Part shown: positions 1 to 6,305 of the stretch, piece after piece
Position numbering within the stretch: the stretch's first letter is position 1
Layout of the letters: every line of letters starts with the position of its first letter
Source: PVC group bacterium
GTDB taxonomy: Bacteria > Verrucomicrobiota > Kiritimatiellia > UBA8416 > PXDI01
NCBI GenBank assembly: GCA_003565095.1
Contig: PXDI01000253.1
Coordinates: 1-12,145, forward strand
Length of the DNA stretch: 12,145 nt
Direction: 5' to 3'
Program-made: the position numbers and the translations under genes
The notes under the pieces: model-generated
What the model was told of the DNA's origin: nothing
Database searches by the model: none
What the model saw: only the letters and a program-made list of their open reading frames with translations

Positions 1-150
1 ACGGCCTTGAATCACATCCCCCGATATGCTCTACTCATTACCCATGACGGAGGTTCGCACGAGCGTAAGGAGTCTCCGCCAATTGGAATTTAGGGCCTGA
101 TGGGCCCCAAATTCCAACTGGCGGCCAACCTTGAAGTACACACGAACCAT
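1..150. other. Non-coding left edge with small palindromes
   Basis: I see no supported gene here. Besides the long hairpin at 76-124 there is a 9-bp palindrome GGAGTCTCC (69-77) and a 5-bp inverted pair CGGAG (48-52) / CTCCG (74-78). Clustered hairpins next to a decayed gene fit a repeat-type intergenic element, but a single copy cannot show that it is repeated. Short + strand open frames here do not resemble any protein family I know. Confidence 0.4.
76..124 (-). repeat. Long near-perfect inverted repeat (22-bp arms, 5-nt loop)
   Basis: The arms are 76-97 and 103-124 around the loop TGATG. Twenty of 22 positions pair as Watson-Crick. The other two (plus-strand A82/C118 and A92/C108) are A-C mismatches if the + strand is transcribed, but G-U wobbles in RNA made from the - strand. 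The structure is therefore better formed in a leftward transcript, the same direction as the DUF4143 remnant just beside it. There is no T-run after either arm, so a standard intrinsic terminator is not supported. It could be a REP/MITE-like repeat, the stem of a mobile-element end, or a transcript-processing structure. The inverted repeat itself is certain; its function is unknown. Confidence 0.75.
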
Positions 151-468
151 TTACGATCCAGAGTATGCCCCGGATGCGGACCCGTGTCCGGTAGAACCAA
201 ACTGGCTGCCCACATGCGTCAGTTGCTCCAGCGCAATGACCTGTTCAACGAGCAATCCCTCCCAGCTTGCGCCACGCCTAGGTGACTGGAGAAGATCGCG
301 AGCGGTTCGAATGCCCAGCAGATAATGCAGGCCGCCACTGTCGCGAATGTACAGCTTGGGCGACTTGATCAACCGCTTGCCCAGATTGGCCTGCCAGGGA
401 AGAAGGCGTCGGACGAGATAGTGTCCTTCCAGAAGGGATTCGTAGGGACAGACAACTAATCTGACAAT
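151..468 (-). pseudogene. Fragment of a DUF4143 AAA-family ATPase, frameshifted
   Basis: Read leftward from 468, the frame gives a stretch typical of the DUF4143 domain found at the C-terminus of a widespread AAA ATPase family: GHYLVRRLLPW, NLGKRLIKSPKLYIRDSGG, then GASWEGLLVEQVIALEQL. The N-terminal ATPase domain (Walker A and B) is absent, and an in-frame stop (TAA at 469-471) lies just upstream, so no intact start exists. Near 201-206 the frame breaks. It reads SQFGST, whereas shifting by one base gives FYRT, the usual continuation of the family, which suggests loss of one T from a T-run. Beyond this the similarity fades and a stop ends the frame at 151-153. The gene is a remnant. The family identification rests on recognised motifs, not on a search. 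Confidence 0.75.
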
Positions 469-585
469 TTATCTGCCCGCCAGTCGCTAATACCGGGTCA
501 TCTGTCCACCGGCCTGTATCAGGTGTCCAATATTACAAAATTGTGCCATGCGGCCGGGTTTTTGGCGTGACTATCTGTCTGTCCC
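445..585. repeat. Separated 10-bp inverted repeat around the aroK 3' end
   Basis: GGGACAGACA at 445-454 and its exact reverse complement TGTCTGTCCC at 576-585 bracket the gap between the DUF4143 remnant and aroK. The second copy lies within the last codons of aroK. The spacer of 121 bp is too long for a simple hairpin terminator. It may mark the ends of an inserted or excised segment, or be chance. Confidence 0.35.
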
Positions 586-1131
586 TGTTTTGTTCTGTTT
601 TGTCGGTTCTGCCCATTTGAGGAATTCGTTGCGGATGGCGGTGGCAACCTGCTCCACTGAAAGGTCATCCACGCTGAATTGAAAAGGAATCGATGCGTAG
701 ATTGCTTTGCGGCTGTTTAGAATCACGTTGATTTTTTCGATTTTATCACCGTCGCCCTGCAGCAGCGGGCGGGTGGTGTCGTGCTTGATCCGCGCGTAGA
801 TTGTTTCCGCACGGGCCTGCAGGCAGGCCATAAACCCGCTGCGGCTGAAATCTTCAATATTGAGCGGATTGAGGACAACACCTCCGCCGGTGGCGATTAT
901 AAGCCCATTGCGGCCGGCAAGTTCCTGCACCAGCCGCCGTTCGATCTGCCTGAAGTGCGGTTCGCCGTCCTCGGCAAAAATGCGTGAAATTGAGCGCCCT
1001 TCGCGTTGAACAATCTCGGCATCCATATCAAGCATTTTGCGTTGCAGTAATCCGGCCAAAGCCGCGCCGACCGCCGTTTTTCCGGTACCCATAAACCCGG
1101 TCAGGATTATGTTTGCGTTCTTTTTATCCAT
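571..1131 (-). CDS. aroK: Shikimate kinase
   Basis: This enzyme phosphorylates shikimate with ATP in the cytoplasm, the fifth step of the aromatic amino acid (chorismate) pathway. The 186-aa product has the Walker A loop GFMGTGKT (12-19), the shikimate-binding MDAE segment with D37, the EPHFR stretch with R61, the glycine motif GGG at 82-84, and the lid arginine in RPLL (121-124). Length is slightly above the usual 165-180. The extra is a polar C-terminal tail (about 174-186) encoded by a short tandem repeat. The ATG start at 1131 sits right before the first strand of the P-loop fold. No clear Shine-Dalgarno sequence precedes it. It diverges from mraZ across 154 bp. The call could be aroL by name, but the reaction is the same. 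Confidence 0.95.
   Translation of the reverse strand: MDKKNANIILTGFMGTGKTAVGAALAGLLQRKMLDMDAEIVQREGRSISRIFAEDGEPHFRQIERRLVQELAGRNGLIIATGGGVVLNPLNIEDFSRSGFMACLQARAETIYARIKHDTTRPLLQGDGDKIEKINVILNSRKAIYASIPFQFSVDDLSVEQVATAIRNEFLKWAEPTKQNKTGTDR
585..603. repeat. Short tandem repeat, 2 x about 10 bp
   Basis: CTGTTTTGTT (585-594) is followed directly by CTGTTTTGTC (595-604). The repeat lies in the last codons of aroK and encodes its polar KQNKTG tail. Such a repeat could arise by slippage and may explain the slight C-terminal extension. Confidence 0.5.
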
Positions 1132-1194
1132 TTGAAAAGCACTATAAATGCCGGTTCGCCCGTGAGCGAGCTTTTTTCAGAATAAATTGCCGCC

Positions 1195-1232
1195 GTTTTT
1201 TTTCTTAAAAAAATAAAAAAAAATCACAAAAA
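1195..1232. promoter_or_regulatory. A/T tract upstream of the dcw promoter
   Basis: Runs of T then A fill the region just upstream of the -35 hexamer at 1236. Placement is right for an UP element bound by the RNA polymerase alpha subunit, or for intrinsically curved DNA. The flanking DNA is clearly more GC-rich. The base composition is seen; the function is inferred. Confidence 0.4.
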
Positions 1233-1235
1233 CTG

Positions 1236-1264
1236 TTGACATCCGGTGTGGCGTAGTGTTGTAT
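1236..1264 (+). promoter_or_regulatory. Sigma70-type promoter for the dcw operon
   Basis: A perfect -35 hexamer TTGACA (1236-1241) is followed after exactly 17 bp by TTGTAT (1259-1264), which matches the -10 consensus at three of six positions. Transcription would start near 1271, giving a leader of about 15 nt before the mraZ ATG, just long enough to hold its ribosome binding site. No other gene start lies between. The three GTGT boxes overlap the -10 and the predicted start, as expected for a repressed promoter. Confidence 0.65.
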
Positions 1265-1270
1265 TGTGTC
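1246..1270 (+). promoter_or_regulatory. Putative MraZ operator: three GTGTN boxes with a 10-bp period
   Basis: GTGTG (1246-1250), GTGTT (1256-1260) and GTGTC (1266-1270) are spaced exactly 10 bp apart, with 5-bp spacers. In E. coli, MraZ binds three TGGGN repeats separated by 5 bp in front of its own gene; other bacteria have variant repeats. The layout here is the same although the core differs. The boxes cover the space between -35 and -10, the -10 itself and the predicted start, so binding would block transcription. The pattern is seen; that MraZ binds it is inferred. Confidence 0.6.
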
Positions 1271-1274
1271 ACAA

Positions 1275-1284
1275 AGAGGGGGAA
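1275..1284 (+). promoter_or_regulatory. Ribosome binding site of mraZ
   Basis: The purine-rich run AGAGGGGGAA sits directly before ATG 1286. It supports this start over an in-frame GTG at 1256, which would lie upstream of the predicted transcription start and inside the promoter. Confidence 0.7.
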
Positions 1285-1285
1285 G

Positions 1286-1771
1286 ATGTCAGAGAATGTA
1301 ACAGGATCACTGGAAAGTGAAGTGTTGGGTCAGGGGGTGTTTGTCAGTGAATTCACCCATTCCCTTGATCCCAAAAAGCGCTTAACGATTCCCTCGGAGT
1401 GGCGTGCGCAGGTTGGTACGCCGCGCAGTCTTTATGTTTTACCGGATGTTGAAGAGCGCTGTTTATGCGTACTGCCCAATCGGGAGATGATTCGCCGGGT
1501 GAACGAAAGTATTCGCAGTCAGGCGGTTTCCGACCGCCGGGCGCGGAAGTTCATGCGGTCATTGGCCGCGCGTGCCGATCTGGTGGCGTGGGATGTTCAG
1601 GGGCGTATCCGGATTAAAGACGAGTTATTGAAATTTGCAGGATTGAAAGATCACGTGGTGATGGTGGGGGCGTTTCAGCATTTTGAGTTGTGGAACCCGG
1701 ATGCCTATGCGGCGGCCGGCCGGAATGCTGACGACGAGGTAGCCGAGGCGGCGCGTTACGTGGGCTTTTGA
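1286..1771 (+). CDS. mraZ: Transcriptional regulator MraZ
   Basis: MraZ is a DNA-binding protein of the SpoVT-AbrB fold that usually represses the dcw operon it heads. The 161-aa product has two tandem half-domains. The first is around residues 20-65, with the turn DPKKRLTIP at 28-36. The second is around 98-140, with DVQGRIRI at 103-110, followed by the typical HFELWNPD. The usual turn signature is DxKGR; here the first copy has K in place of G (DPKKR) while the second keeps GR. It is somewhat longer than the usual 140-150 aa, with a short leader and an acidic/alanine tail. It is first in the cluster, and its stop lies 12 nt before the rsmH ATG. Three spaced GTGT boxes in its promoter suggest autorepression. 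Confidence 0.95.
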   Translation: MSENVTGSLESEVLGQGVFVSEFTHSLDPKKRLTIPSEWRAQVGTPRSLYVLPDVEERCLCVLPNREMIRRVNESIRSQAVSDRRARKFMRSLAARADLVAWDVQGRIRIKDELLKFAGLKDHVVMVGAFQHFELWNPDAYAAAGRNADDEVAEAARYVGF

Positions 1772-1783
1772 TTGGGTGGATGT

Positions 1784-2713
1784 ATGCATCAACCGATCAT
1801 GTTGCAGGCGGTGGTGGACGGGCTGCGGGTACGTCCCGGCGGCTGTTATGTGGATGCCACCTGCGGAAGCGGCGGGCATGCCCGGGCGGTTGCGGAGGCG
1901 CTGCAGGGGCAGGGGTGGCTGGTAGTGCTTGACCGTGACAGAAACGCTTTGGAACGCACAATCGCGCGGCTGGATGGCTGCGGGGTAGATGTTGTCGCAA
2001 TTCACAGTGCATTTGCGGAAGTGGAGGCGGTTCTGCAGGCGGAAAAAATCAACAGTGTTGACGGGATGCTCTTTGACATTGGTGTGTCTTCCGAGCAGTT
2101 GGACACCCCTGAACGCGGTTTCAGCTTTCGTTTTGATGCGCCGCTGGACATGCGGATGGACCGTTCGGCCGGAATCAGTGCAGCGGAATGGTTGCAGGCA
2201 GTTGCGGAAGATGAACTGGTGCGGGTTTTGCGTCGATATGGTGAAGAGCCGCGGGCGCGGGCGGTTGCCGCCGGTATCGTGCGTGCCGCTGCGGCCGGGC
2301 AAATGGCAACAACCGGCGAGCTGGTCGCGGTGGTTGAGAAGGTGGTGGGGCGCCGGGGGCGGATTCATCCGGCGACGCGCACATTCCAAGCCATCCGAAT
2401 GGCGGTGAATGACGAAATCGGCCAGTTACGCCGCGGTTTGGCGGCCGGTTTGAAAATTTTGAATCCGGGCGGACGTATGGCGGTGATTACGTTTCATAGT
2501 GGAGAAGATCGGATTGTTAAGCATTTTTTTCGTGAGCACGAGGGCCGGGATGAAGCGCTGGCGCAGGGTGGCAGCCGCTGGTGCGGTGAGCTGCCGCGCG
2601 GCCGGCGGGTAAACCGCCGTGCGCTGGTTGCCGGGGATGCTGAATGTGCCGCGAATCCGCGGGCCCGTTCAGCAAAATTAAGAATTTTTGAGAAAGCAGC
2701 AAAAGGAGATTAA
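1784..2713 (+). CDS. rsmH: 16S rRNA (cytosine(1402)-N4)-methyltransferase
   Basis: RsmH (MraW) transfers a methyl group from S-adenosylmethionine to N4 of C1402 in the ribosomal P site. The 309-aa protein shows the SAM-binding motif DATCGSGGH (24-32), the acidic DRD after the next strand (50-52), DIGVSSEQLD (98-107), the run ending DAPLDMRMD, HPATRTFQAIRM (195-206) and FHSGEDRIVK (237-246). The last is usually FHSLEDRIVK, so a glycine replaces the leucine. I chose ATG 1784 because it gives the family start MHQPIM and has GGTGGA before it. A TTG at 1772 is in frame but less likely. It is second in the cluster, and its end carries the ribosome binding site of the next gene. Confidence 0.95.
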   Translation: MHQPIMLQAVVDGLRVRPGGCYVDATCGSGGHARAVAEALQGQGWLVVLDRDRNALERTIARLDGCGVDVVAIHSAFAEVEAVLQAEKINSVDGMLFDIGVSSEQLDTPERGFSFRFDAPLDMRMDRSAGISAAEWLQAVAEDELVRVLRRYGEEPRARAVAAGIVRAAAAGQMATTGELVAVVEKVVGRRGRIHPATRTFQAIRMAVNDEIGQLRRGLAAGLKILNPGGRMAVITFHSGEDRIVKHFFREHEGRDEALAQGGSRWCGELPRGRRVNRRALVAGDAECAANPRARSAKLRIFEKAAKGD

Positions 2714-2715
2714 CA

Positions 2716-3087
2716 ATGGCACAACGCAACCGCAAAAAGCGTAAAACGAACAAGCAGCACGGATATGGTTTTCCGGGGATGATTGCCGGGGCCTTTCTGG
2801 TGGTTGTGCTTGGTCTGACCTATGTCTGGCTGGGCTCCCGCAGTGAGCAACTGGGGCGTGAAATTCGTGTGCTTGAAGCCCGCCAGCAGGAATTGAACAA
2901 TGCGTTTCGGCAGGAGGAGTCGCGCTGGGCGCGGATGCGCTCTCCGCAGGGACTGGAAAGCGCGCTGCGGCGCTGGAATCTTGATATGCAGTGGCCGACG
3001 CGCGGGCAGGTGGTCTGGCTGCCGGCGGAAGAGGCTTATGATGACGGTCTGGCCCAGCATAAGGTTCGTTCGGGGCTGACTTTATAG
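2716..3087 (+). CDS. ftsL: FtsL-like bitopic division protein
   Basis: This is a small membrane protein of 123 aa. It has a strongly basic cytoplasmic start (residues 3-14, RNRKKRKTNKQ), one transmembrane helix (about 20-39) and then a heptad-like, charged stretch (about 42-75) fitting a coiled coil. FtsL proteins have this shape and, with FtsB/DivIC and FtsQ, activate FtsW and FtsI at the septum. Sequence conservation in the family is very low, so the call rests on architecture and on position between rsmH and ftsI, where ftsL is normally found. AAGGAG (2703-2708), inside the end of rsmH, lies 7 nt before the ATG, and the rsmH stop is only 2 nt upstream, so the two are probably translationally coupled. 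Confidence 0.75.
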   Translation: MAQRNRKKRKTNKQHGYGFPGMIAGAFLVVVLGLTYVWLGSRSEQLGREIRVLEARQQELNNAFRQEESRWARMRSPQGLESALRRWNLDMQWPTRGQVVWLPAEEAYDDGLAQHKVRSGLTL

Positions 3088-3125
3088 GCGTTGGCGTATA
3101 CACATAATACGGGTGTTTACATATA
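3088..3125 (+). other. 38-bp gap between ftsL and ftsI
   Basis: This is the largest gap inside the cluster. It holds an imperfect 8-bp inverted repeat, GTATACAC (3096-3103) and GTGTTTAC (3113-3120), with one mismatch. There is no strong ribosome binding site before the ftsI ATG. TATAAT at 3122-3127 runs into the start codon and has no fitting -35. Its role is unclear. Confidence 0.3.
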
Positions 3126-4844
3126 ATGAATGAGCGGGGAACCAAAGCGCGAATTCTGGTGGCGGCCCTCGCATTGCTGATGGCTGTTTCCGGCCTTGGT
3201 GCGCGACTGGCGTATCTGCACATTGGTGTTGATGATGCGGTGCGTGACCGGACGGATGCGACCCGTCGGATTGAGCGGCAGTTGCTGGCCGGGCGCGGCC
3301 GTATTCTTGACCGCAACGGCAGCGGCGGCATTCTTGCCATCAATCTGGCGGTCAAGGATGTGTGTGCCGATCCGGCGCTGCTGGCGGCAAATCCTGAGGA
3401 TTTGCAGCTAACCACTGCCGCGCTGGCGGACTTCTTTGATCTGCCGGCGGATGAGCTGGCGGTCAGATTAAACCGGCCAGACCGGCGCTTTGCTTACATC
3501 GCCCGCTATGTACATCGCGAGCAGGCCGATAAACTGGCCGCGATGGATCTGCCCGGGGTTTTCTTCCGTGATACAACTGTGCGTTATTATCCGCACGGCG
3601 ACTTTATGTCCCACATTCTCGGTTTTGTAAACCGCGAAGGGGTCGGCAGCGCCGGCATCGAACAGCAGTTCGACAGTTTTCTGCGCGGTTCCCCCGGTTT
3701 CATGGAAGGCAGTGTCAACGCATTCCGGCAGGAGCTGTATACTAAACGCGGCCGCGTTGTTCCGGCGCTGGACGGCGCCAGCATTGAGCTGACGATTGAC
3801 CAGTATATTCAGGATATGGTTGAGAAAGCGCTCGACACGGTGATGGAGGAATACGGAGCCCAGGGGGCGTGGGCGATTGTCCAGCATGTTGCTTCGGGTG
3901 CGGTTCTGGCGATGGCGAACCGCCCGGCATATGATCCCAATGTTTTCTTCCGCTCCGCCGAGGATACCCGGCTTAACCGGGCCATCGGATATGTTTACGA
4001 GCCGGGATCCACTTTCAAATGTGTGTTGTTTGCGGCGGCTCTCAATGAAGGTATAATAACCCCGGAAGATGTCTATGATTGTGAAAACGGGGCGTGGTCG
4101 TATGCCAATCGTGTGCTGCGCGACTACAGTCCCCACGGAAAACTGACTGTCCGGGAAGGTTTTCAGAAATCCAGCAACATAATGACCGCCAAGATTGCAT
4201 TGCAGCTTGGTGACCGCCGGCAGCATGATTATCTGACGGCGTTCGGCATCGGTCGTCCACTGGGAATTGATCTGCCGGGCGAAGAGGCTGGAATTCTGCA
4301 TCCGGTCAACCGCTGGTCGCAGGTATGTGCCACCCGGATACCCATCGGGCAGGGGGTGGCGGTAACCGGCCTGCAAATGATCAGCGTTGTTTCCGCCATC
4401 GCCAATGAAGGCCGTTTAATGCGGCCGTATGTTGTCCGGCGTGTAACAGCCGAAGACGGCACCTTGCTGTTTGAGAACAGTCCGCAGGAACTGGGCCGTC
4501 CCATCCGGCCGGATACGGCTGGGATCATGGTTGATCTGATGCGTGCGGTGACAGCTCCGGGCGGCACCGGTACGCGTGCATTGGTGGACGGCTACAATGT
4601 TGCCGGCAAGACCGGTACTGCCCAGAAGGCGGTTGCCGGAGGTTATTCAGCCACCGGTTACATTGCATCCTTCGCCGGATTTCTGCCGGCGGAGAATCCG
4701 CAGATTTCAGTGATTGTGGTGGTGGATGAGCCGCAACCGGTGCGTACCGGCGGGCGGGTTGCCGCGCCGGTGTTCAGCGAAATTGCATCCGGAGCAATCC
4801 AGTATTTGAATATCGCGCCGTTGCAATCGGTTGCAAGGTGGTAA
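3126..4844 (+). CDS. ftsI: Peptidoglycan D,D-transpeptidase FtsI (class B PBP)
   Basis: FtsI cross-links septal peptidoglycan in the periplasm as partner of FtsW. The 572-aa protein has a short cytoplasmic start, one membrane anchor (about 9-28), the dimerisation/pedestal domain opening with RGRILDRNG (57-65), and a C-terminal transpeptidase domain. The three catalytic motifs are present: SxxK as STFK with the nucleophile S295 (in YEPGSTFK), SxN as SSN (349-351), and KTG (495-497). It has no C-terminal PASTA repeats, unlike many Gram-positive homologues (Spo VD/PBP2x type). Length is typical of FtsI. It lies between ftsL and murE, the classic position. The start is the first ATG of the frame, and its ribosome binding site is weak. 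Confidence 0.95.
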   Translation: MNERGTKARILVAALALLMAVSGLGARLAYLHIGVDDAVRDRTDATRRIERQLLAGRGRILDRNGSGGILAINLAVKDVCADPALLAANPEDLQLTTAALADFFDLPADELAVRLNRPDRRFAYIARYVHREQADKLAAMDLPGVFFRDTTVRYYPHGDFMSHILGFVNREGVGSAGIEQQFDSFLRGSPGFMEGSVNAFRQELYTKRGRVVPALDGASIELTIDQYIQDMVEKALDTVMEEYGAQGAWAIVQHVASGAVLAMANRPAYDPNVFFRSAEDTRLNRAIGYVYEPGSTFKCVLFAAALNEGIITPEDVYDCENGAWSYANRVLRDYSPHGKLTVREGFQKSSNIMTAKIALQLGDRRQHDYLTAFGIGRPLGIDLPGEEAGILHPVNRWSQVCATRIPIGQGVAVTGLQMISVVSAIANEGRLMRPYVVRRVTAEDGTLLFENSPQELGRPIRPDTAGIMVDLMRAVTAPGGTGTRALVDGYNVAGKTGTAQKAVAGGYSATGYIASFAGFLPAENPQISVIVVVDEPQPVRTGGRVAAPVFSEIASGAIQYLNIAPLQSVARW

Positions 4845-4850
4845 CGCAAG

Positions 4851-6305
4851 ATGAAACTCAGTTTATTGTATAAAGCGCTCAGCAGCGCTGATAAGCCCTT
4901 CCGCGGTGATCCGGAAGTTACCGGCATTACGCTTGATTCCCGCCGGGTGCGTCCCGGTTTCATTTTTATTGCGCTGCCCGGCAGCGGAACCGACGGCTTT
5001 AAATTTGTCGGAGATGCCGTGGCGCGCGGGGCGGTTGCGGTTGTTTCGGAACATTCCGCGGGTGTTCCGGCTCCGGCCGTGGGTCTGACGGTTCAGGATG
5101 TACGTGCCGCTGCCGGTAAACTGGCAGCCGGTTTTTTCAGGAATCCTTCTGCCGCTTTAAAGGTTAGCGGAATAACCGGCACAAACGGAAAAACCACTAC
5201 AGCCTATTTGCTGCGTGCAATGCTTGAATGTGGCGGCATGGCGTCGGGAATGATCGGCACCATAGAGTACAGTATCGGTGCGCGCACCATTCCGGCGGTA
5301 CGCACCACCCCGGATGTGGTAACATTAAACCAGTTGCTGGATGAAATGCGTCGCGCCGGCTGTGCGGCGGCGGTGATGGAGGTATCCTCACATGCGCTCG
5401 ACCAGCATAGAGTTGCCGGGATCCGGTTCACTACCGCGGTGTTCACCAATCTCAGCCGCGACCATATGGATTATCACAGGGACCGTGCGGATTATCTGAA
5501 AGCCAAACGCCGACTTTTCGAAATTATGGCGTCCCTCAAAAGCGGGGCGGCTGTAATTAATCAAGACGATGCGGCCTGTAATGATTTGATTGCCGGGTTG
5601 GATTTGCAACCCCTGTTTTACCGCTGCGAGGCTCCGGCGGATATCTGTGCGCAGAATATCAGCGCCGGTCATGAAGGTTCTGTTTTTGATCTGGTAACGC
5701 CCTGGGGCAAGGCGCAAATACGCACGGCTATGGCCGGGCGCTTCAATATTTACAACATTCTGGCCGCGGCCGCGGCGGCCGGTGTGCAAGGAGTGCCATT
5801 TGATTGCATTTGCAAGGTGGCGCAGGGCGGCGTGCAGGTGCCGGGGCGCATGCAGCCGGTGGAAACCGGTAATGAATTCAAGGTTTTTGTCGATTACGCC
5901 CATACCGACGATGCGCTTGAAAAAGTGCTGCTGGCGCTGCGTGAAATCACTCCCGGCCGTGTGATTGCTGTTTTTGGTTGCGGCGGTGCCCGTGACCGCG
6001 GTAAACGTCCGGCCATGGGGCGGGTGGCCGCGGAAAGGGCGGACTATTCAATTGTCACTTCCGATAATCCCCGTAGTGAAGAACCGGCGGCAATCATTGA
6101 TGAAATCACTGCCGGAATGGAGGGCGGGAGTTACGCGGTTGAGCCGGACCGTGCCAAAGCGATTGCGCAGGCGCTTGAAATGGCGCAGCCGGGTGATTCG
6201 GTGCTGATTGCCGGTAAAGGGCATGAGCGGTTTCAGGAATTAGCTCACACCACCATCCCGTTTGATGACGTACAAGTAGTGAGGTCAATTTGTGGAAAGG
6301 CCTGA
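4851..6305 (+). CDS. murE: UDP-MurNAc-L-Ala-D-Glu:meso-diaminopimelate ligase
   Basis: MurE adds the third residue of the peptidoglycan stem peptide, using ATP, in the cytoplasm. The 484-aa protein has the N-terminal UDP-substrate domain (LDSRRVRPGFIF, 29-40), the ATP loop GITGTNGKTTT (107-117), EVSSHALDQHR (177-187), TNLSRDHMDYH (199-209), the YLKAKRRLF segment holding the usually carbamylated lysine (about K219), and the C-terminal domain. DNPR (405-408) is the signature of enzymes that take meso-diaminopimelate rather than lysine, so the wall should be of the DAP type. The ATG follows the ftsI stop by 6 nt, with AAGGTGG upstream. The 3' end overlaps murF by 14 nt. Confidence 0.97.
   Translation: MKLSLLYKALSSADKPFRGDPEVTGITLDSRRVRPGFIFIALPGSGTDGFKFVGDAVARGAVAVVSEHSAGVPAPAVGLTVQDVRAAAGKLAAGFFRNPSAALKVSGITGTNGKTTTAYLLRAMLECGGMASGMIGTIEYSIGARTIPAVRTTPDVVTLNQLLDEMRRAGCAAAVMEVSSHALDQHRVAGIRFTTAVFTNLSRDHMDYHRDRADYLKAKRRLFEIMASLKSGAAVINQDDAACNDLIAGLDLQPLFYRCEAPADICAQNISAGHEGSVFDLVTPWGKAQIRTAMAGRFNIYNILAAAAAAGVQGVPFDCICKVAQGGVQVPGRMQPVETGNEFKVFVDYAHTDDALEKVLLALREITPGRVIAVFGCGGARDRGKRPAMGRVAAERADYSIVTSDNPRSEEPAAIIDEITAGMEGGSYAVEPDRAKAIAQALEMAQPGDSVLIAGKGHERFQELAHTTIPFDDVQVVRSICGKA

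Noticed and set aside
100..325. Short + strand open frames at the left edge
   Set aside because: They overlap the hairpin and the DUF4143 remnant, which is read on the other strand and has real family motifs.
475..570. Intrinsic terminator after aroK
   Set aside because: Only 4-bp stems (CCGG/CCGG, CCTG/CAGG) are present, without a following T-run in the leftward direction.
1151..1178. Hairpin plus T-run in the aroK-mraZ gap as a terminator
   Set aside because: The stem is only 4-5 bp, and no + strand gene ends upstream of it.
1256..1285. GTG 1256 as an upstream start for mraZ
   Set aside because: It lies in the promoter, upstream of the predicted transcription start, and ATG 1286 has a strong ribosome binding site.
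1772..1783. TTG 1772 as the rsmH start
   Set aside because: The ATG at 1784 gives the usual family N-terminus and has GGTGGA before it.
1625..2389. 254-aa open frame on the - strand opposite mraZ and rsmH
   Set aside because: It runs antisense to two clearly conserved genes, its composition is Arg/His/Pro rich, and it has no recognisable motif.
3122..3127. TATAAT before ftsI as an internal promoter
   Set aside because: It overlaps the start codon and there is no -35 hexamer at 16-18 bp.
3468..4376. 302-aa open frame on the - strand opposite ftsI
   Set aside because: It is antisense to the catalytic part of ftsI and does not resemble any family; codon bias of the + strand gene explains the lack of stops.
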